Shown: piece after piece, positions 44,835 to 53,057 of the stretch
Layout: every line of letters starts with the position of its first letter
How positions within the stretch are numbered: the first letter of the stretch is position 1
Source of the DNA: Chryseobacterium mulctrae
Lineage (GTDB): Bacteria > Bacteroidota > Bacteroidia > Flavobacteriales > Weeksellaceae
Length of the DNA: 64,000 nucleotides
Reading direction: 5' to 3'
NCBI RefSeq assembly: GCF_006175945.1
Contig: NZ_VAJL01000001.1
Span: forward strand, 806,001 to 870,000
Program-made: the position numbers and the translations under genes
Notes under the pieces: generated by a model
The model's database searches: none
The model's input: the letters and a program-made list of their open reading frames with translations, nothing else
Told to the model about the DNA's origin: nothing

Positions 44835-44845
44835 AAATAAAATGT

Positions 44846-45985
44846 ATGAATATCACTTTAAAACAGAAAAATTTAGCTGATGGAAGGATTAGTCTTTTCA
44901 TTGAGTATTACAAAGGTTCTTCCACCAATGTACAAGGAAAAAGAATTCATTTGCGGGATTTTGAGTACTTGAAACTATATTTGCACCCCGAACCTAAAAC
45001 GCCTAAGGAAAAAAAAGAAAATAAAGAAGCTATGGCTCTTGCCGAAAGTATTTTGGCAATCAAAAAAGCTGAATATGTCCAAGGACGTTACGACTTAAAA
45101 GATACGGTGAAAAGTAAAAGAACTTTTTTAACATATTTTGAAGAGTTGACAGATGAAAAACGATTGCAGGATTCTTCTAATAATTACGGCAACTGGTATT
45201 CTACTTTGCAACATTTAAAAAAAATCGTTTCAAAGAATATGACTTTCGATGAAATTGATGAAAAGTTTGTCAAAAAAGTTCACCGATATTTTGAAAAGGA
45301 CGCTCTCACCAGAAGTGAAATTCCACTTTCTCAAAATTCAAAATATTCATATTTCAATAAATTTAAGGCTGCACTTCGAAATGCTTTTGATAATGGATAT
45401 TTGACAGTAAATTATGCTTCAAAAATAAAATCATTTGAGCAGGCTGAAAGCCAAAGGGAATATCTGATTTTTGACGAACTACAACGATTAGCAAAAGCGG
45501 AATGTAAATATCCGGTTTTGAAAAAAGCTTTTCTTTTTTCGTGTTTATCCGGATTACGTTGGTCGGATATAAATACTTTGATTTGGAAAGAAGTTCGTGA
45601 TGAAGGTGATATTTCTAGAGTCAATTTCAGACAAGAAAAAACAGAGGGTGTAGAATATCTCTATATTTCAAAACAAGCCAGAGAATTGTTGGGTGAAAGA
45701 CAAGATCCGCAAGAAAGAGTTTTCAAGGGCTTAAAATATGGAATGACCTACAATACTGAAATTATCCGCTGGTGCAATCGTGCTGCGGTTCCGAAACATA
45801 TTACATTTCATTCAGCTCGACATACGAATGCTGTCTTACTTCTGGAAAATGGTGCAGATATTTATACAGTTTCCAAAAGATTAGGACATAGAGAATTGAG
45901 AACGACGCAGATTTATGCTAAAATTGTGGATAGCAAAATGAAAGAAGCCGCTGAGATTATCCCAGAACTAAATATCGAACTGTAA
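44846..45985 (+). CDS. Tyrosine recombinase (integrase) of the mobile element
   Basis: A 379-residue integrase with an arm-type N-terminal domain (NITLKQKNLADGRISLFIEY), a SAM-like core-binding domain (residues 95-200) and a catalytic domain. Catalytic residues are in LSGLRWSDINTLIW (Arg), HSARHTNAVLL (His and Arg), LGHRE (His) and TTQIYAKIV (Tyr nucleophile). It is the type used by Bacteroidota integrative elements. The start at 44846 is preferred because the upstream GTG lies within the operator palindrome. It begins 169 bases after mnmE, in the same direction, at the probable left end of the island. Confidence 0.92.
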   Translation: MNITLKQKNLADGRISLFIEYYKGSSTNVQGKRIHLRDFEYLKLYLHPEPKTPKEKKENKEAMALAESILAIKKAEYVQGRYDLKDTVKSKRTFLTYFEELTDEKRLQDSSNNYGNWYSTLQHLKKIVSKNMTFDEIDEKFVKKVHRYFEKDALTRSEIPLSQNSKYSYFNKFKAALRNAFDNGYLTVNYASKIKSFEQAESQREYLIFDELQRLAKAECKYPVLKKAFLFSCLSGLRWSDINTLIWKEVRDEGDISRVNFRQEKTEGVEYLYISKQARELLGERQDPQERVFKGLKYGMTYNTEIIRWCNRAAVPKHITFHSARHTNAVLLLENGADIYTVSKRLGHRELRTTQIYAKIVDSKMKEAAEIIPELNIEL

Positions 45986-46042
45986 AAAATATATTTTTAG
46001 GTAGAGTAATATTTTAGTTAGTAAAATTGTACTGAATCTATT

Positions 46043-46105
46043 TTAATCCAGATTATTCTTATTTAGACTTTTGAAATTCCAGATTAATCCATATTATTCT
46101 TATTT
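46043..46105 (+). repeat. Two 22-base direct repeats between integrase and excisionase-like gene
   Basis: TTAATCCAGATTATTCTTAT and TTAATCCATATTATTCTTAT, each followed by TT, start at 46043 and 46084 and differ by one base; the spacing is 41 bases (about four helical turns). The spacing fits cooperative binding of a small DNA-bending protein such as the HTH protein encoded next. Confidence 0.6.
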
Positions 46106-46185
46106 CGCCTTTAAGTGTTTGACTCTATTGTTTTTATGATTTTCTATGATGACTTTTGCTTCATTAAATTTGTTAAACGAAAGCA

Positions 46186-46470
46186 ATGGAAAATAACGAA
46201 ATCATTCTGCACAAACTCAACCGAATTGAAAAACATATTTTCGGTTTAAAGGAAATTCTCAACGTCGAAGAACTTGCAGATTATACGGGATTCAAGAAAT
46301 CCTACATCTACAAATTAGTTCATTCGCACAGTATTCCTTTTTCTAAGCCCAACGGGAAAGTTCTATTTTTTGAACGCAAAAAAATTGACGAATGGTTGTT
46401 AAAAAACAGCCATAAATCAAATGATGAAATTCAACAAGAAGCGATAGAATTTTCTTTACGCAAAAAATAA
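46186..46470 (+). CDS. Excisionase-like helix-turn-helix protein
   Basis: A 94-residue protein with a MerR-like HTH_17 domain: LNVEELADYTGFKKSYIYKL, then SIPFSKPNGKVLFFERKKID and EWL. This is the fold of excisionase/recombination directionality proteins next to Bacteroidota integrases. It is probably needed to excise the element or control its transcription. A terminator follows directly. Confidence 0.85.
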   Translation: MENNEIILHKLNRIEKHIFGLKEILNVEELADYTGFKKSYIYKLVHSHSIPFSKPNGKVLFFERKKIDEWLLKNSHKSNDEIQQEAIEFSLRKK

Positions 46471-46497
46471 AGCCTAACTATAGCAGTAGTTAGGCTT
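46470..46497 (+). terminator. Terminator after the excisionase-like gene
   Basis: AAGCCTAACTA pairs with TAGTTAGGCTT around a six-base loop. The first base is the last A of the stop codon. The T-tail is weak. Confidence 0.7.
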
Positions 46498-46576
46498 AAA
46501 ATCTTTGTTTTACTTGGAAGTAAAGTACAAATATAATAATTATTTGTTTCTATTTCCACAATACCCAGATGTTTTT

Positions 46577-47737
46577 ATGGAAGAGAAAAATACTCTGTAT
46601 CAAAATGGTACAGAAGGCAAAACTATTTTTGATCGTACTCTAAATTATCTCAATTCGAAGTATTCATTAAGATTTAACACCATCTCTCTGGAGTTTGAAA
46701 TCAAACTGATTCAAGATAAAAAATGGACAGATTTAAATTTAAACTCATTGTATATAGAGCTTATTCAATCTGGAATTAATATACCGATTAATAAGTTGGA
46801 GATCTTAGTCAGAAGCCATTTGATAGAACAGTATAATCCTATTTCAGAATATATTGAAAGTTTGGAGGATTGGGATGGCGAAGATCATATCTCAAAATTA
46901 TGCAGTTATGTGAAGACTAACGATGATGAAAAATTTTTGTATCACGTTGAAAAGTGGTTTACAAGAGCGGTCTTTTGTGCTTTAGAAAAAGAGAAAATCA
47001 ATAAACATTGTTTGGTCTTGGCAAATACCATTCAGAATAGTGGAAAGTCAACATTCTTAAGATTTTTTATTCCTAAAAAACTAACGAATTACCTTTCGGA
47101 AGATATTGGTTTGGATAAAGATAGCAGAATAAAATTGTGCAAAAATTTGATTGTCAATTTAGATGAACTTTCGGTTTTGGCAAAAGCTGACATCAATTCT
47201 TTGAAAGCGATGATCTCAAAAACGCATATCAACGAAAGATTGCCTTATGCCAGGAAAGCTGAATATCTGGAAAGAATTTGCAGTTTTGTTGGTTCTACCA
47301 ACAAAACGGACTTTCTAACAGACGAATCAGGAAGTGTTCGTTGGATTATTTTTGAAGTCATCGAGAAAATCAACTTCAATTATTCATCTGAAATTGATAT
47401 TGATAAAGTTTGGTCTCAAGCTTATTTCAACGCTTATAAACGAGAAAATTACAATCCTGAACTCACTTTAGCAGATATTTCCGAAAACGAAAAACGCAAT
47501 GAACGCTTCACTCAAATGACTTTAGAACAGGAAATGGTAAGTAAGTTCTATGAAGCATCTGACAATCTAGAAGAATTTAAAACCGCCACAGAAGTGATAA
47601 TTGATCTCAATTCTCACGGAATTCGCCTCAACCATTTGAAAATCGGAAGAGCTTTATCGTCTTTCAAATTTCCCAGAGTTAAACATCCGCAAAGACAAAT
47701 TTACGGTTACCTCATTCGATCGAAAATCGCAAATTAA
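46577..47737 (+). CDS. VapE-type P-loop helicase/ATPase
   Basis: A 386-residue virulence-associated-E-domain protein. IESLEDWDGEDHISKLCSYV and the P-loop in ANTIQNSGKSTFLRFFIPKK fit the VapE family, followed by KNLIVNLDELSVLAKADINS (Walker B type) and FVGSTNKTDFLTDESGSVRW. These SF3-like proteins act in replication of mobile elements, usually next to a primase, as here. The ATG at 46577 was chosen because the upstream residues are not conserved and a TTG would be needed. Confidence 0.88.
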   Translation: MEEKNTLYQNGTEGKTIFDRTLNYLNSKYSLRFNTISLEFEIKLIQDKKWTDLNLNSLYIELIQSGINIPINKLEILVRSHLIEQYNPISEYIESLEDWDGEDHISKLCSYVKTNDDEKFLYHVEKWFTRAVFCALEKEKINKHCLVLANTIQNSGKSTFLRFFIPKKLTNYLSEDIGLDKDSRIKLCKNLIVNLDELSVLAKADINSLKAMISKTHINERLPYARKAEYLERICSFVGSTNKTDFLTDESGSVRWIIFEVIEKINFNYSSEIDIDKVWSQAYFNAYKRENYNPELTLADISENEKRNERFTQMTLEQEMVSKFYEASDNLEEFKTATEVIIDLNSHGIRLNHLKIGRALSSFKFPRVKHPQRQIYGYLIRSKIAN

Positions 47738-47969
47738 TTTTAATAATACATAATCATTTACCTACTTACCTAAAAGTTTTAAATATTTGAAAACCAATTT
47801 ATTATTAAGGTAGGTCCAGTTGTTTAAATCTACTTGAACTTACCTATAAAAGAAAATTCTGGTAAGTAGGTGATTTAAGGTAGCTGAATAATTGGATTTA
47901 TTATTTTGATTATCAAGATTTTGGTAATTAGGTAAGTCTTTTAAACAAAAATCACAGAAAAATTAAAAA
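47738..47969. repeat. Iteron-like cluster between helicase and primase
   Basis: Within 180 bases the word TACCTA or its complement TAGGTA/AAGGTAG occurs about seven times: 47757-47770 (two), 47807-47815, 47840-47846, 47861-47871, 47877-47883 and 47923-47936 (two). ACCTACTTACC at 47760 is exactly complementary to GGTAAGTAGGT at 47861. Non-coding and AT-rich. A replication origin or primase-loading site for the element is likely. Confidence 0.6.
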
Positions 47970-48851
47970 ATGAACTGCAAACAATTTAATACAATCCCGT
48001 TGGAAGAAGTCCTCCTTTCTCTCGGACACCTTCCCACGAAACAATCAAAAAAAGAAGCGTGGTTTCTCAATCCATTTGCCAAAGAGAACCACGCCTCTTT
48101 TAAAATTAATAAAAGTCTAAACTATTGGTATTTGTACTCTGAAGGAATCGGCGGAAAAAATATCGATTTTATGAAAAGATATTTGAATGCATCAGTAAGT
48201 GAAGTTTTACTTTGGGCAGAAAATCAGAATTTCTCTTCTTTTCATCAGCAAAATCTTTCTAATCGTAAATTAGAAAATCCTTCTAAAAATTATAAAATCA
48301 TTGAAATTAAAAATGTTCAGCATCCTGGACTTTTAGAATATTTGAATGAGAGAAAAGTGGGAAATCATACCCAATTTTTACACGAAATTCATTACCGAAT
48401 GAACGATAAAAACTATTTCGGAATTGGCTTCAAAAACGATTCTGGCGGTTACGAAATTCGCAATAAGTACTCCAAAATTTGTTTAGGCAAAAAAGATATT
48501 TCAACAATTAAAAACGATTCAAATTCAGTTAGGATTTTCGAAGGTTTTTTCGATTTTGTTTCATTTAAAAATTTAGAAAATGAATTAAAAAAAGAACCTT
48601 CTGATTATCTCATTTTGAATTCTGTTTCGATGATTCATAATATTAAAAGTTCACTAGGAAAATATGAAAAAGTGGGGCTTTATTTAGATAATGATGAAGC
48701 TGGAAATCGTGCTGTTGAAATCATTAGTAGTGAAATACAAAATGCGAAAGATTGTCGGGTTTTATATTCAGATTTTAAAGATTTGAATGAATACCTTAAT
48801 CAACAAACCAGTGCAGTTGAAAACCAGTCTAAACCGAGATTTAAGCGATGA
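47970..48851 (+). CDS. Toprim-domain primase of the mobile element
   Basis: A 293-residue DnaG-like primase. The N-terminal region (WFLNPFAKENHASFKIN, then YWYLYSEGIGGKNIDFMKRY) corresponds to the CHC2 zinc-binding domain but has lost the Cys/His ligands. The toprim core is VRIFEGFFDFVSF (catalytic Glu) and VGLYLDNDEAGNRAVEI (Asp pair). It should prime replication of the element together with the VapE protein. It overlaps the next gene by four bases (ATGA). Confidence 0.88.
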   Translation: MNCKQFNTIPLEEVLLSLGHLPTKQSKKEAWFLNPFAKENHASFKINKSLNYWYLYSEGIGGKNIDFMKRYLNASVSEVLLWAENQNFSSFHQQNLSNRKLENPSKNYKIIEIKNVQHPGLLEYLNERKVGNHTQFLHEIHYRMNDKNYFGIGFKNDSGGYEIRNKYSKICLGKKDISTIKNDSNSVRIFEGFFDFVSFKNLENELKKEPSDYLILNSVSMIHNIKSSLGKYEKVGLYLDNDEAGNRAVEIISSEIQNAKDCRVLYSDFKDLNEYLNQQTSAVENQSKPRFKR

Positions 48852-49483
48852 AAAATTCTAAAACTTTTGACGTAAACTTATTTGAAAAAATTTTTGATTT
48901 AAATTCAAAAAATAAAATTGGTGCAAATACCATAGCTGTTTTCACTTTTATCCTCTACAAATGTGAAGATCTGCGAAAGGAAATTGTATTATCAGACTAT
49001 CAAATGGCAAGAGAACTGGGGCTTTCCAGACAAACGATTATTACTGCGAAAAATAAACTCAAACTTTTAGGACTTTTAGATTACAATAGAAATCGTGGTT
49101 TTCCGAATCGTTTCATTTTAAAAGTAAATGACTCACCAAACGTAATAGCAAAAACTGAAATAAAAGAAGATTTTATTAAAGAATTAGATCAGATTCTGGA
49201 GCCGGAAATTATTGTGAATAATTCAAATTCCAAATATCCTAGCCTGAAACAGTTTATGGAATTTGCAAAAACTTTAAAAGACTATTCAGAAATGTTAGAT
49301 GATCTATTGATTCAAAAATTTCACAAATGGGAAGAAGCAGATTGGAAAAATTCATTAGGAAGACCTATTTTGAATTGGCAATCTACTCTCGAAAAAAATA
49401 TGAATACCCTTGATGTTTCACACTTTAATGGAAGTTCTTTGCTATCTAATCTTCCAATTATTAAAAGACCGAAACTAGACTAA
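48848..49483 (+). CDS. Helix-turn-helix protein of the mobile element
   Basis: A 211-residue protein with a winged HTH (residues 40-95: LSDYQMARELGLSRQTIITA, then KNKLKLLGLLDY) and a C-terminal part with YSEMLDDLLIQKFHKWEEAD, similar in layout to DnaT-like or plasmid replication accessory proteins. It is coupled to the primase by a four-base overlap, so a role in replication or its control is likely. The exact family is not recognised. Confidence 0.8.
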   Translation: MKNSKTFDVNLFEKIFDLNSKNKIGANTIAVFTFILYKCEDLRKEIVLSDYQMARELGLSRQTIITAKNKLKLLGLLDYNRNRGFPNRFILKVNDSPNVIAKTEIKEDFIKELDQILEPEIIVNNSNSKYPSLKQFMEFAKTLKDYSEMLDDLLIQKFHKWEEADWKNSLGRPILNWQSTLEKNMNTLDVSHFNGSSLLSNLPIIKRPKLD

Positions 49484-50034
49484 AATCATCTATGACCACT
49501 AGTCTAAATTAAGGTAGACTAAAATATAATTTTTAATTTATGAAAACTATATAGCAAGATGTGTCTTTGTACGTACAAAATTTACATTTTGTACTACCAA
49601 GACTCTCTTGCCTTTTCCGCGAAAAGGGTGAAAAAACTTCGGAACTCGTTTTTTTTGTTTTAGAAATATTTTTTTTTAGGATAAAGAAATATGAATTTCG
49701 TACAGTTATATTGAAGATATTGCTGGTGAAAAGACAAAAAATATAGGAAGAAAATTAAATGATAAATCTTGAACAGGAATAATAAGTAGATACAACAGTG
49801 GATTAAAAACAATCCAAATAAAGCGAAAGGTTTGTTGAGATTTAAGGATGAAATTAAAAAGATCTTTTGATTGTCGATTTACTGTAGGTAGTATTTTAAG
49901 TTCTGTAGTAAGAAGTGGAGTTTATTCTATCTAAATTTGTGGTTATCAAAAAACAAAACATTCGTCAATCCAAAGAAAACTAAAGATAAAAATATTTGTA
50001 AGTACCAAACAATCAAACCATCAAAATAAATTTT
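49484..50034. other. Non-coding stretch with an inverted repeat and a gene remnant
   Basis: GTACAAAAT (49573-49581) and ATTTTGTAC (49586-49594) form a hairpin followed by ACCAAGACTCTCTTGCC. An oriT or regulatory site is possible in this place of an integrative element. Near 49795-49870 a short frame reads IQQWIKNNPNKAKGLLRFKD and ends soon after; it looks like the tail of a lost protein. The only longer frame (49561-49746) starts inside the hairpin and is not convincing. Confidence 0.4.
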
Positions 50035-50127
50035 ATCACTACTAACCGACAAAAAAATATGAGGAGCCATCTGTTCAGGTAGCTCCTTTTTTCATATTTT
50101 AGTTTTACTACACACTAAAAATATGAG
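50035..50127 (+). mobile_element. IS4-family end fragment, copy 1 of a 93-base repeat
   Basis: It matches 53615-53707 over 93 bases with two differences (50061 and 50097). It holds a hairpin GGAGC...GCTCC ending in TTTTTT and stops after ATATGAG, the first bases of the transposase gene. The rest of the element is missing. Confidence 0.8.
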
Positions 50128-50134
50128 GACGGAT

Positions 50135-51106
50135 TCAACTAGCAAGTGCAACATTATGCACAAATTTAAAAAATAAGTTTTTAGGCTCTTCAAAATTTAA
50201 TGTTAATCTAGGTCTACGGTTGATTTTATATTGATATTCTTTTATTTTCTCATGGCTAACTTTCTCAAAATAAGTTCCTTTTGGAATATATTGCCTAATG
50301 AGTCCATTGGTATTTTCATTTAACCCCCTTTCCCACGATGAGTAAGGATGAGCGAAATAAAATTCACATTCCAGTTTTTTACTGATTTCTTCATGTCTTG
50401 AGAACTCCGTTCCATTGTCGCTTGTTATGGTTTTGATGCATCCTTTGTAAGGTAATAATAAATCAATCAAGGATTTAGACAGTTCTTTGGCATTCTTTCC
50501 TCGTAATTTTTTCATGAACAGGAATTTGGTTTTCCGCTCTACGACGGTAACGATAGCTCCTTTATGCTCCGCTCCAACGATTAAATCTACTTCAAAATGT
50601 CCAAATTCTTCATTAGTGAGTACTATTTCCGGTCTTTCATCTATAGATTTTTTATTTTTAATCACCTCTTTCTTCCCTGAAACAGGTCGTTTTCTATGTT
50701 TGAGTTGATGTCTCAAATGCGTATACAATGTACCTCCGTTCTTTTTGTCTTCCCGGATATATTGATAAATCCGTTCAATGCTTACCATTGGGATTTCGTG
50801 CTTCTGGCAGTAGCCCACAATTTGTTCCGGAGAACATTGTTCTTTGGTTAATTTATCATCTACAAAATCTCTAACAGGCTTGGTAAATCGCCTATTCTTG
50901 CAGAATCTCTCTTTTCTAATATCAGCAGACTCTTGAGCTTTGTGAGGGTCATAGCCTCCTCTTTTGCCCTGATTCCTCTTCAATTCTCTACCAATAGTAC
51001 ATTTTGCCACGCCGAGTTGTTCCGCGATAAAAGTTTGTGATTTTCCGCATTTAAGATACGCTTTAATTTCGCATCTTTGTGATAAAGTTAAATGTTTATA
51101 TCCCAT
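50135..51106 (-). CDS. IS30-family transposase
   Basis: The 323-residue DDE transposase has an N-terminal HTH (YKHLTLSQRCEIKAYLKCGK, then VAKCTIGRELKRN) and a catalytic core with FGHFEVDLIVGAEHKGAI (first Asp), TITSDNGTEFSRH (second Asp) and SSWERGLNENTNGLIRQYIP (Glu). It is of the IS4351-like group found in Bacteroidota. The stop codon TGA lies just outside the left terminal repeat, so the last residues depend on the flanking DNA. Confidence 0.93.
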   Translation of the reverse strand: MGYKHLTLSQRCEIKAYLKCGKSQTFIAEQLGVAKCTIGRELKRNQGKRGGYDPHKAQESADIRKERFCKNRRFTKPVRDFVDDKLTKEQCSPEQIVGYCQKHEIPMVSIERIYQYIREDKKNGGTLYTHLRHQLKHRKRPVSGKKEVIKNKKSIDERPEIVLTNEEFGHFEVDLIVGAEHKGAIVTVVERKTKFLFMKKLRGKNAKELSKSLIDLLLPYKGCIKTITSDNGTEFSRHEEISKKLECEFYFAHPYSSWERGLNENTNGLIRQYIPKGTYFEKVSHEKIKEYQYKINRRPRLTLNFEEPKNLFFKFVHNVALAS

Positions 51107-51240
51107 CGTTTTTTGTCGTTATTAAACGAAGATAAACATTTCTTTGAAGAGAGTTTGTCCCGGACATTCTCTCTTTTTCATTTCGGCTACGCCTTCATTC
51201 AAAAGAGAGAATATTCTTACTTAATTGTTGCACTTACTAA
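50140..51240 (-). mobile_element. IS30-family insertion sequence
   Basis: A 1,101-base element bounded by the 13-base ends TAGCAAGTGCAAC and GTTGCACTTACTA (one mismatch as inverted repeats). The flanks (CAAC left, ATGG right) show no clear target duplication, so the surroundings were probably rearranged. It truncates an acetyltransferase gene on the right and abuts an IS4 fragment on the left. Confidence 0.8.
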
Positions 51241-51522
51241 TGGAATTTAAGAAGTGTTATCATGCCGGGAGTTTCCATAGGAAACAACTGTATTATCGGT
51301 TCTTTAAGCGTAGTAAGTTCTTCTGTTCCAGATAATTCGGTTTATGTTGGAAGTCCCGCGAAATTCATTTGTACTATTGATGAATATGGCGAACGATTGC
51401 TGACGAACAATGTGATGTATCCGCGAGAATTGGAACAAAACCGAAAAGCACTCGAAGATTATCTCCAAAAAAATCTTCCGCACACCTACAAACCTGTGAA
51501 AAATTCTACTCCACGCCCTTAA
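51241..51522 (+). pseudogene. 3' fragment of a hexapeptide-repeat acetyltransferase
   Basis: The frame is open from the IS30 right end and reads MPGVSIGNNCIIGSLSVVSS then VPDNSVYVGSPAKFI, the last left-handed-helix coils and C-terminal tail of a WbbJ-like acetyltransferase. The 5' two thirds, including the active site, are missing. The ATG at 51262 is internal to the ancestral gene. It overlaps the convergent DUF4298 gene by 17 bases. Confidence 0.85.
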
Positions 51523-51814
51523 CGCCAATTTTCAACATTCTTAGCGACAGTTCGCGGAAATCTCCCAACGTATTGTAAGCCGCATCTTCACTCAAAACAC
51601 CGTGCGGGAAACCGACTGGAAATTTATTTTCGTTCGCCACTTCGAAATCTTTGCTCCATTCTTCGCTGTAGTAATAACTATAAAGTTTTTGGTAATTGGG
51701 TAGGTTCTCTTCCCATTTTTTCAATAGATTTTCCATTTCCTTGATCAACTGGTCGGTTTGGTTCAAGGCATTTTCCATCTCGGTGATTCTTTCAAGATCA
51801 ATTTCCATTTCCAT
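51506..51814 (-). CDS. DUF4298 protein
   Basis: A 102-residue protein: helical N-terminus (EIDLERITEMENALNQTDQL), then KWEENLPNYQKLYSYYYSEE and GVLSEDAAYNTLGDFRELSL, matching DUF4298. Function unknown; family members often sit in polysaccharide loci. The ATG at 51814 is preferred to a TTG at 51829 because a TATTTTTG element (51834-51827) lies 12 bases upstream of it. Confidence 0.85.
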   Translation of the reverse strand: MEMEIDLERITEMENALNQTDQLIKEMENLLKKWEENLPNYQKLYSYYYSEEWSKDFEVANENKFPVGFPHGVLSEDAAYNTLGDFRELSLRMLKIGVKGVE

Positions 51815-51899
51815 TAAAATTTGCTGCAAAAATAAAAATTTAAAAAAGACTAAACGTATATTTGATGAAAATTAAGTTTGCAAAGACGGTTTCCTTAGC

Positions 51900-53057
51900 A
51901 TGAAAAAAAAGAAAATCCTCGTCCGAATCGGTTCTCTGCGTCATGGCGGCGCAGAAAAAGTTTTGGCGACTTTTCTTAAAAAACTTCCGGACGATAAATA
52001 CGAAATTGATCTTCTACTGAATTTGTATTCCGGAAAATATCTGAGTGAAATCCCAGATTGGATTAATGTTATTTACCTGAACAAAGGCGAGATGATTACC
52101 ACCAACCGGCTTCAGGATATTCCGGTAAAAGTTTTCCGCGTGATGTATCAGTTTGTTTTGTAGAAGTTTCCGAAACTGCTCTACTCCACGATTTTAAAGA
52201 ATAAAAAATACGACATCGAATTTGCTGCAATCCACGGATTTCGCGATGAAATATTAAATTCGCCATTAAAGAATTCAAAAAAAATCGTCTGGATTCATAA
52301 TGATTTACGCAAAACTCATTTTCACAACTACACCGACAACGAAATCCAGAAGTTTTTCGGTTTTGATAAAATAATGGTGATTTCCCAGCATATTCAGAAA
52401 GATTTTGAATCACTCGCAAAGAATGAGGATGAAAAGAGCCGGATTGTCCGCGTTTATAATCCATTGGATACTGAAGAAATTTTGCAAAAAGCCGGAAGAG
52501 AAAAGCAGGAAGTATCGAACGCAGTACCCGTTTTCGTCTCTGTAGGAACCGTTTTTCCGCAGAAACGTTTCGACAGATTGTTGAAAGTACATCAAAAACT
52601 TCTAGAAGAAGGATTTAATCACCAACTCAAAATTGTTGGTGATGGTTATGATTTTGAAAACATCAAAAAACTGAAATCTGATCTTGGTGTGGTCGATACT
52701 GCAGATATGACGGGCTTTACCGACAATCCTTATCCGCACTTTCGGAATGCGGATTTCTTTGTTCTGAGCTCGAGATATGAAGGTTTTCCGACGGTTTTAT
52801 TTGAAGCAATTACTTTAAAAAAGAAAATTATCGCCACCGAAGTTTCGGGAGTTAGCGAAATGCTGGAAAACGGAAAATTAGGACTTATTGTAGAAAATTC
52901 CGAACAGGGAATTTATGATGGAATGAAAAAAGCACTTGAAAATCCCGAATCTTTCGACAAATACCTGGAAAATATGAAAGGTTACCAAATGCCATTTACC
53001 CTCGAAAAATCTGTGCAACACATTCAAAAAATCATCGATAATCTTTATTTTTGTCTT
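51900..53057 (+). pseudogene. Family 4 glycosyltransferase interrupted by one amber codon
   Basis: One continuous frame with a single in-frame TAG at 52161-52163. Before it are IGSLRHGGAEKVLATFLKKL and other GT-B N-terminal features. After it the frame continues without further stops (AAIHGFRDEILN, IVWIHNDLRKTHFH) into the C-terminal domain with SVGTVFPQKRFDRLLKVH, IVGDGYDFENI and LSSRYEGFPTVLFEAI, the E-x7-E region of GT4 enzymes. TATATTTG lies at 51857-51864. The frame also reads without a stop into the next acetyltransferase. The gene is probably inactive unless the amber is suppressed or is a sequencing error. Confidence 0.85.
53046..53053 (+). promoter_or_regulatory. -7 element TATTTTTG inside the glycosyltransferase end
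   Basis: TATTTTTG, then TCTT, then the ATG at 53058. The four-base gap equals that of mnmE and the two methyltransferase genes, so the acetyltransferase may be transcribed as a leaderless mRNA of its own. Confidence 0.5.

Noticed and set aside
49561..49746. 61-residue frame in the island gap
   Set aside because: It starts inside an inverted repeat with a GTG and has a composition of Phe/Lys/Arg typical of random AT-rich sequence.
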